Shown here piece after piece: positions 59,683 through 64,000 of a stretch of DNA of 64,000 nt. A program made the position numbers and the translations under genes. The stretch's first letter is position 1; each line of letters opens with the position of its first letter. The notes under the pieces are model-generated. The model searched no databases. It saw only the letters and a program-made list of their open reading frames with translations, and was not told the DNA's origin. The stretch is from Nocardioides sp. Iso805N. GTDB taxonomy: Bacteria; Actinomycetota; Actinomycetes; Propionibacteriales; Nocardioidaceae. Location of the stretch: the NCBI RefSeq assembly GCF_000364605.1, contig NZ_KB822578.1, forward strand, positions 62,001 through 126,000. The letters run 5' to 3'.

Positions 59683-60927
59683 ATGCGAACTAGAACCAGC
59701 GTGAACGTAATCGCCGCCGGCATCGGCGTCGCCCTCCTCGCGGGTTGCGGAGGGGGTGGCAGCGCTGACTCGGGCTCCAGCGGTGGCGACCCCAAGGTCA
59801 TCAAGATCGGCACGCTGCACCCCTTGACCGGCCCGTACGCCGGCGATGGCCAGCAGCTCGAGAACGGTGCGAAGCTGGCGATCAAGGCGATCAACGACGC
59901 CGGCGGGATCAAGTCACTCGGCGGCGCCCAACTCCAGCTCGACGCGGGCGACACCAAGGGTGCGCCCGACACCGGCCAGAGCGAGGCCCAGCGCCTGATC
60001 AGCAACGGTGACGTAGCCCTCGTCGGCACCTACCAGAGTGCGGTCAGCGCGAACGTCGCCGCCGTGGCCGAACGCAACAGGACGCCGTTCCTGATGGACG
60101 TCAGCGGCGACGACTCGATCCTGTCGCAGGGCTACAAGTACTCCTTCAGGATGCAGCCGAAGAACTCACGCTTCGGCACCGCGGCCGCCGACTATGTCGA
60201 CCAGATCGCCAAGGCCTCGGGCCACCCGGTCACCAAGGTGGCCTACCTGCACGAGAGCACCGCGTTCGGCACCGGCGCCTACAACGCGTTCAAGGCGGAG
60301 GCCGGCAAGCTCGGTCTGACCATGGGTCCGGAGATCACCTACGACGCGGCCAGCGTCTCCGACCTCACCACCCAGATCGCCCAGGTGAAGGCCAGCGGCG
60401 CCAACGTGCTCGTCGTCTCCGGCTACTACCGCGACGGTGTGCTCGCGGCGAAGGCGGTCCAGACGGTCAAGCCGAAGCTGGATGCCGTGGTGGGTGCTGC
60501 TGACGGTGCCTTCGACCAGCCGCAGTTCCCGACCGACGCTGGCTCGGCGGCCAACGGCTTCTTCGACGTCAACTACCACCTCGACGACAGCGCCGCCGCC
60601 GCTCAGGCATTCGTGAAGCTCTACAAGACCACCTACAACGCCGACGCTCGCACCGAGGCGGCGCTGGCCTACGACGCGGTCCGCACGATCGCCGCGGGGC
60701 TGGAGTCGGCCAAGTCCACCGACAAGACGAAGCTGCGCGATGCCATCGCCAAGGGCGGGATCACGCCCCTGACGATCTCCACCGGCCCGGTCACCTTCGA
60801 CGAGAAGGGCGAGAACACCACCGCGCTGCCGGTGCTGACCCAGGTCCAGAACGGTGCACCCGTGGTGGTGTATCCCAAGGAGTACGCCGCGAAGAGCCCG
60901 ATCTACCCCGCGAACCCGGGCCAGTGA
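59683..60927 (+). CDS. livJ: Branched-chain-amino-acid-type ABC transporter substrate-binding lipoprotein
   Basis: The 414-residue protein has a lipoprotein signal with lipobox LLAGC (Cys about residue 22), then a Gly/Ser linker and a periplasmic-binding type I fold (VIKIGTLHPLTGPYAGDGQQLENGAKLAIKAINDAGG). Such proteins bind branched-chain amino acids, amides, aromatic acids and urea. Given the catabolic genes and operator 7, the ligand is probably the pathway substrate. It is the first gene of a five-gene transporter operon. Confidence 0.93.
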   Translation: MRTRTSVNVIAAGIGVALLAGCGGGGSADSGSSGGDPKVIKIGTLHPLTGPYAGDGQQLENGAKLAIKAINDAGGIKSLGGAQLQLDAGDTKGAPDTGQSEAQRLISNGDVALVGTYQSAVSANVAAVAERNRTPFLMDVSGDDSILSQGYKYSFRMQPKNSRFGTAAADYVDQIAKASGHPVTKVAYLHESTAFGTGAYNAFKAEAGKLGLTMGPEITYDAASVSDLTTQIAQVKASGANVLVVSGYYRDGVLAAKAVQTVKPKLDAVVGAADGAFDQPQFPTDAGSAANGFFDVNYHLDDSAAAAQAFVKLYKTTYNADARTEAALAYDAVRTIAAGLESAKSTDKTKLRDAIAKGGITPLTISTGPVTFDEKGENTTALPVLTQVQNGAPVVVYPKEYAAKSPIYPANPGQ

Positions 60928-61952
60928 CGGGTCCGACCAACACGGCTGGAGTGGCCTCGTCCGCGGATGAGGCCACTCCGGTGGCCGTCAGTACACGCCG
61001 CCAGCTGAGCCTGCGGCCCTCGCCCTTCGTGGCGACGATGCTTCTCGTGCTTGCCCTGTTCGTCGTCGCGCTGCTGCGCTCGGGCAGCATGTCGATCACC
61101 GGCCAGGCCCTTCTCACCGGCCTGATCGCGGGCGGTGTCTACAGCCTGCTCGCGATGGGCCTCTCGCTGATCTTCGGCGTGCTCGACATCGTGAACTTCG
61201 CGCACGGCTCGTTCCTGGCCATCGGTCTCTTCGTCACCTACGAAGTGGTCCACCAGACCGGCGCGAACCCCTATGTCGCGCTTCCGGTCGCGATCGTCGT
61301 GCTGTTCGTGCTCGGCGCGCTGCTCCAACTGCTGGTGCTCAACCGCACCATGGGTTCCAGCCTGGAGAGCCAGCTGCTCATCACGCTGGGCCTCTCGCTG
61401 CTGATCAGCAACGCGCTGCTGCTGTTCTTCGGCGGGGACCCGCTCTCGGCCAACCTGCACAACGACCCCGGCGTCCACATCTTCGGGGCTGTCGCGAACC
61501 TCTCGCGCGTGATCGCGTTCGTCGGCGCGCTCGTGCTCGCGCTGCTGCTCTACGTGCTGCTCGAGAAGACGTCCTTCGGCCGCGCCATCCGCGCGGTGGC
61601 CGCCAACCGGCAGGGTGCCGGCCTGGTCGGCATCGACGTGCGGATGATCTACGCCGTCACCTTCGGACTCGGTACGGCGTGCGCGGGCGCGGCCGGCATG
61701 TTCATCGCGCCGTTCACCACGATCACGCCCACGGCGGGGGACCAGTTCAACATCCTCGCGTTCGTGGTCGTCGTGATGGGCGGCCTGGGCAACATCATGG
61801 GCGCGCTGGTCAGCGGCCTCATCGTCGGGCTGGTCGAACAGCTGGGCGGCGTGGCGATCGCCGGGCAGAGCCCGCTGCTGAGCGTCTTCATCCTGTTCCT
61901 GCTCATCCTGCTGATCCGCCCCCAGGGCATTTTCGGAGCGAAGAGTTCATGA
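60924..61952 (+). CDS. livH: LivH-type ABC transporter permease
   Basis: The 342-residue permease has about eight helices from residue 30 on. Family motifs are LLAMGLSLIFGVLDIVNFAHGSFLAIGLF near the start and GLVGIDVRMIYAVTFGLGTACAGAAGMFIAP. A 30-residue cytoplasmic N-terminal extension is present. The GTG start overlaps the binding-protein stop (GTGA). The stop overlaps the next ATG. Confidence 0.93.
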   Translation: MTGPTNTAGVASSADEATPVAVSTRRQLSLRPSPFVATMLLVLALFVVALLRSGSMSITGQALLTGLIAGGVYSLLAMGLSLIFGVLDIVNFAHGSFLAIGLFVTYEVVHQTGANPYVALPVAIVVLFVLGALLQLLVLNRTMGSSLESQLLITLGLSLLISNALLLFFGGDPLSANLHNDPGVHIFGAVANLSRVIAFVGALVLALLLYVLLEKTSFGRAIRAVAANRQGAGLVGIDVRMIYAVTFGLGTACAGAAGMFIAPFTTITPTAGDQFNILAFVVVVMGGLGNIMGALVSGLIVGLVEQLGGVAIAGQSPLLSVFILFLLILLIRPQGIFGAKSS

Positions 61953-62995
61953 CCATCACCACGCCCGACGAGGCGCTCGACGCGCCCGTGGAGAGGGAGA
62001 AGTCGCGCTCGCTGGTGCGTCCTCTCCTCGTGCTGGCCGTCATCACGGTGCTGGCCGCACTCGTGCCCAGCGTGCTGTCGGAGTCGCGCCAGTCCATCGC
62101 CGTACGCGTCCTGATCTTCGCGATCATGGCGCTTGGCTGGAACCTGATGAGTGGCTACGGCGGCATGTTCAGCTTCGGCCACGCGGCCTATTTCGGCATC
62201 GGCGCCTACACCGACAGCTATCTCCTGGTGCACCACAACGTGTCGCCTTGGATCTCGTTGTTCATCGGCGCCGCGCTGGCCGCCCTCGTAGCGGTCGTGA
62301 CCGGCTACCTGGCCTTCCGCTACAAGCTGCGTGCGGCGTACTTCGCGCTGGCGACCTTCGCCTTCGCCGAGATGCTCCGCCTGCTCGCCACCAACACACA
62401 CTGGGTAGGGGGCAGCACCGGTCTGCACGTGCCGCTGCTCACTGCCGACTCGTGGTGGAAGCTGCAGTTCGCCGCCAACGCGCCGCAGTACTACTACATC
62501 GGCCTGGCGATGGTCGTCATCTGCGTGCTGATCACGCTGCTCTACCTGCGCTCGCGGTCCGGCATCTACACCGTCGCCATCCGTGACAACGAGGACGCCG
62601 CGAACTCGCTCGGCGTCCCGGTGATGCGGGTCAAGCTGACCACGATGGCGCTCTCGGCCGCGATCACCGCCGTCGCGGGCATGTTCTACGCGCAGTACTT
62701 CATGTTCGTCGACCCCGACATCGCGTTCGGCCAAGCGCAGTCCGTGCAGGCGATCACGCCCGCCGTCATCGGCGGTGTGGCCACCGTGTGGGGCCCGCTC
62801 GTCGGTGCCCTGATCCTGGGCCCGTTGTCGGACCTCACGTCGAGCTGGCTGCGCAACCCGCCGGGCTTCCTGGACTTCCTGGCCGGGCGCAGCGGCCTGG
62901 ACGTGATCGTCTATGCGGTGCTGCTCATCGTGATCGTGGTCGCGCTGCCCAAGGGCATCGTCGGCACCGTCAAGCAGTGGTGGAGGAACCGATGA
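61949..62995 (+). CDS. livM: LivM-type ABC transporter permease
   Basis: The 348-residue permease has about ten helices. Motifs include MALGWNLMSGYGGMFSFGHAAYFGIGAYT and IRDNEDAANSLGVPVMRVKLTTMALSAAITAVAGMFYA. It forms the channel with LivH. The ATG at 61949 overlaps the LivH stop; the next gene overlaps its own stop. Confidence 0.93.
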   Translation: MTITTPDEALDAPVEREKSRSLVRPLLVLAVITVLAALVPSVLSESRQSIAVRVLIFAIMALGWNLMSGYGGMFSFGHAAYFGIGAYTDSYLLVHHNVSPWISLFIGAALAALVAVVTGYLAFRYKLRAAYFALATFAFAEMLRLLATNTHWVGGSTGLHVPLLTADSWWKLQFAANAPQYYYIGLAMVVICVLITLLYLRSRSGIYTVAIRDNEDAANSLGVPVMRVKLTTMALSAAITAVAGMFYAQYFMFVDPDIAFGQAQSVQAITPAVIGGVATVWGPLVGALILGPLSDLTSSWLRNPPGFLDFLAGRSGLDVIVYAVLLIVIVVALPKGIVGTVKQWWRNR

Positions 62996-63723
62996 ACAAC
63001 GTCCTCGAAGTGCGCGACGTCAGCAAGTCGTTCCGGGGCGTGCACGCGCTCAGCGACGTCGAGCTGGACGTCGAGGAGGGCTCGATCCTCGGGGTCATCG
63101 GCCCCAACGGTGCCGGCAAGACGACGTTCTTCAACGTCATCGCCGGCGCGTTGAAGCCTGACACCGGGCGCGTCCACCTGTTCGGCAAGGACATCACCGG
63201 TCATTCGCCGCACCGTGTCGCCCACGCCGGCATGGGCCGGACCTTCCAGCTGATGCGTCCCTTCGGGTCGATGACGGCCCGGGAGAACGTGATCACCGCG
63301 GCGCTCACCCGTGGTGGCAACCACCGTGCTGCAGCCCGCCGCGCGGACGAGGTCATCGAGGCGACCGGCATGGGCACGTGGGCCGACGCCGTCTCCGACT
63401 CGCTGCACACCGCCGCGCTCAAGCGGCTGGAGCTGGCCCGCGTGCTCGCCACCAGCCCGCGGTTGCTGCTCCTGGACGAGGTGCTCGCAGGGCTCGTGCC
63501 CTCCGAACGTGCGCCCGTCGTGGAGCTGCTCGCCGAGCTGCGCGAGAAGGAGGGTCTGACGCTCGTGTTCGTCGAGCACATCATGCAGGCCGTCATGCGC
63601 CTCTCGGACTCGGTCGTCGTCTTCGACCGTGGTCGCATCATCGCCTCGGGGGCCCCCGCCGACGTTGTCGCGGACCCGGTCGTCATCGAGGCCTACCTCG
63701 GACAGGAGTTGCCCGGTGCTTGA
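62992..63723 (+). CDS. livG: LivG-type ABC transporter ATPase
   Basis: The 243-residue ATPase has Walker A GPNGAGKTT (37-45), the Q-loop in GRTFQLMRPFGSMT and Walker B LLLLDEVLAGL. The H-loop is FVEHIMQAVM. The signature reads LHTAALKRLELARVL in place of LSGGQ, a variation seen in LivG/LivF-like ATPases. It pairs with the next ATPase. TGGAGGAACCG precedes the ATG. Confidence 0.92.
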   Translation: MNNVLEVRDVSKSFRGVHALSDVELDVEEGSILGVIGPNGAGKTTFFNVIAGALKPDTGRVHLFGKDITGHSPHRVAHAGMGRTFQLMRPFGSMTARENVITAALTRGGNHRAAARRADEVIEATGMGTWADAVSDSLHTAALKRLELARVLATSPRLLLLDEVLAGLVPSERAPVVELLAELREKEGLTLVFVEHIMQAVMRLSDSVVVFDRGRIIASGAPADVVADPVVIEAYLGQELPGA

Positions 63724-64000
63724 GCTCGACAACATCGCCGCCGGCTACGGCAAGCTGCAGATCCTGCACGAGCTGAGCATCCACGTCCGACCTGGCGAGC
63801 TCGTCTCCGTGGTCGGGGCGAACGGCGCGGGGAAGACCACGACGCTGAGGGTGATCAGCGGCCTGATCGGCACGATGGGGGGCCAGGTCCGCTACGACGG
63901 CGAGGTCATCACCGGCCTGCGTGCCCACCAGCTGGTCAAGCGCGGGATCGTGCAGGTTTCGGAGGATCGCGACCTCTTCGGCCCGATGACGGTCGAGGAG
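63716..64000 (+). CDS. livF: LivF-type ABC transporter ATPase (3' end beyond window)
   Basis: The first 95 codons are present. It opens MLELDNIAAGYGKLQILHELS, with Walker A GANGAGKTT (34-42) and the Q-loop region RGIVQVSEDRDLFGPMTVEE. GTG start 63716 overlaps the end of livG by 8 bases, with AGGAG upstream. The gene continues past base 64000. Confidence 0.92.
   Translation, partial: MLELDNIAAGYGKLQILHELSIHVRPGELVSVVGANGAGKTTTLRVISGLIGTMGGQVRYDGEVITGLRAHQLVKRGIVQVSEDRDLFGPMTVEE

Overview
This window is a high-GC, gene-dense chromosomal segment with many GTG starts and ATGA/GTGA overlaps. Its gene families point to an actinobacterium: an LpdA-type quinone reductase, DUF3618, DUF1540, an ECF42 sigma factor with a DGPF protein, and a dispersed repeat family. 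Overall it looks like Nocardioides or a close relative in the Propionibacteriales. That placement is inferred from gene content and style; no marker such as 16S rRNA is present. I see no rRNA, transposase, integrase, phage gene or CRISPR array.

Layout. (1) 1-8.8 kb: nucleoside uptake and salvage. A BMP-type nucleoside ABC transporter (binding protein cut by the window edge, double ATPase, two permeases) runs into cdd and deoA, followed by a MaoC-like gene and add. deoC, a phosphohexomutase and purine nucleoside phosphorylase at 11.6-17.8 kb complete a route from nucleosides to bases and pentose phosphates. (2) 8.8-20 kb: mixed genes, including a double-VOC gene broken by an in-frame TGA, a Uma2 nuclease-like gene, a P-loop kinase fused to a papain-like domain, and a GGDEF-EAL protein. 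(3) 20-30.3 kb: dihydrolipoyl dehydrogenase, an LpdA-like flavoprotein flanked by short inverted repeats, a secreted SpoIID protein, pyruvate carboxylase and an acyl-CoA carboxylase alpha chain. (4) 30.3-34.2 kb: gtrA and maf, separated by a 2.6 kb islet carrying an Lrp-type regulator and an M20 hydrolase. The islet is bounded by two copies of the maf 3' end. (5) 34.7-38.7 kb: a tRNA with a UAG (Leu) anticodon but a short variable region, a kinase-phospholyase fusion, the remains of a permease, and a TetR regulator. A shared operator-like sequence suggests one regulatory unit. (6) 38.7-46.4 kb: peroxiredoxin, a GroES-like protein, the ECF42/DGPF pair, a UBP zinc-finger gene divergent from a response regulator/thioredoxin-reductase-like fusion, and an RsbQ-RsbP pair. 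(7) 46.4-50.9 kb: a ROK regulator divergent from a large secreted GH3 beta-xylosidase-like enzyme. (8) 51-64 kb: a catabolic cluster of unknown substrate. It holds a CoA-transferase, a cyclase-family hydrolase, two MmgE/PrpD proteins, a dihydropyrimidinase-like amidohydrolase, a CitE-like lyase, an IclR regulator and a branched-chain-type ABC transporter that runs off the right end.

The most interesting signals are: the IclR-type 17-bp palindromes that recur at four regulatory regions of the 51-64 kb cluster and tie it into one regulon; the maf-flanked islet; a 44-nt dispersed repeat that supplies the N-terminal codons of two unrelated genes; the kinase/cysteine-peptidase fusion; the unusual tRNA; and the deleted permease that keeps its operator.
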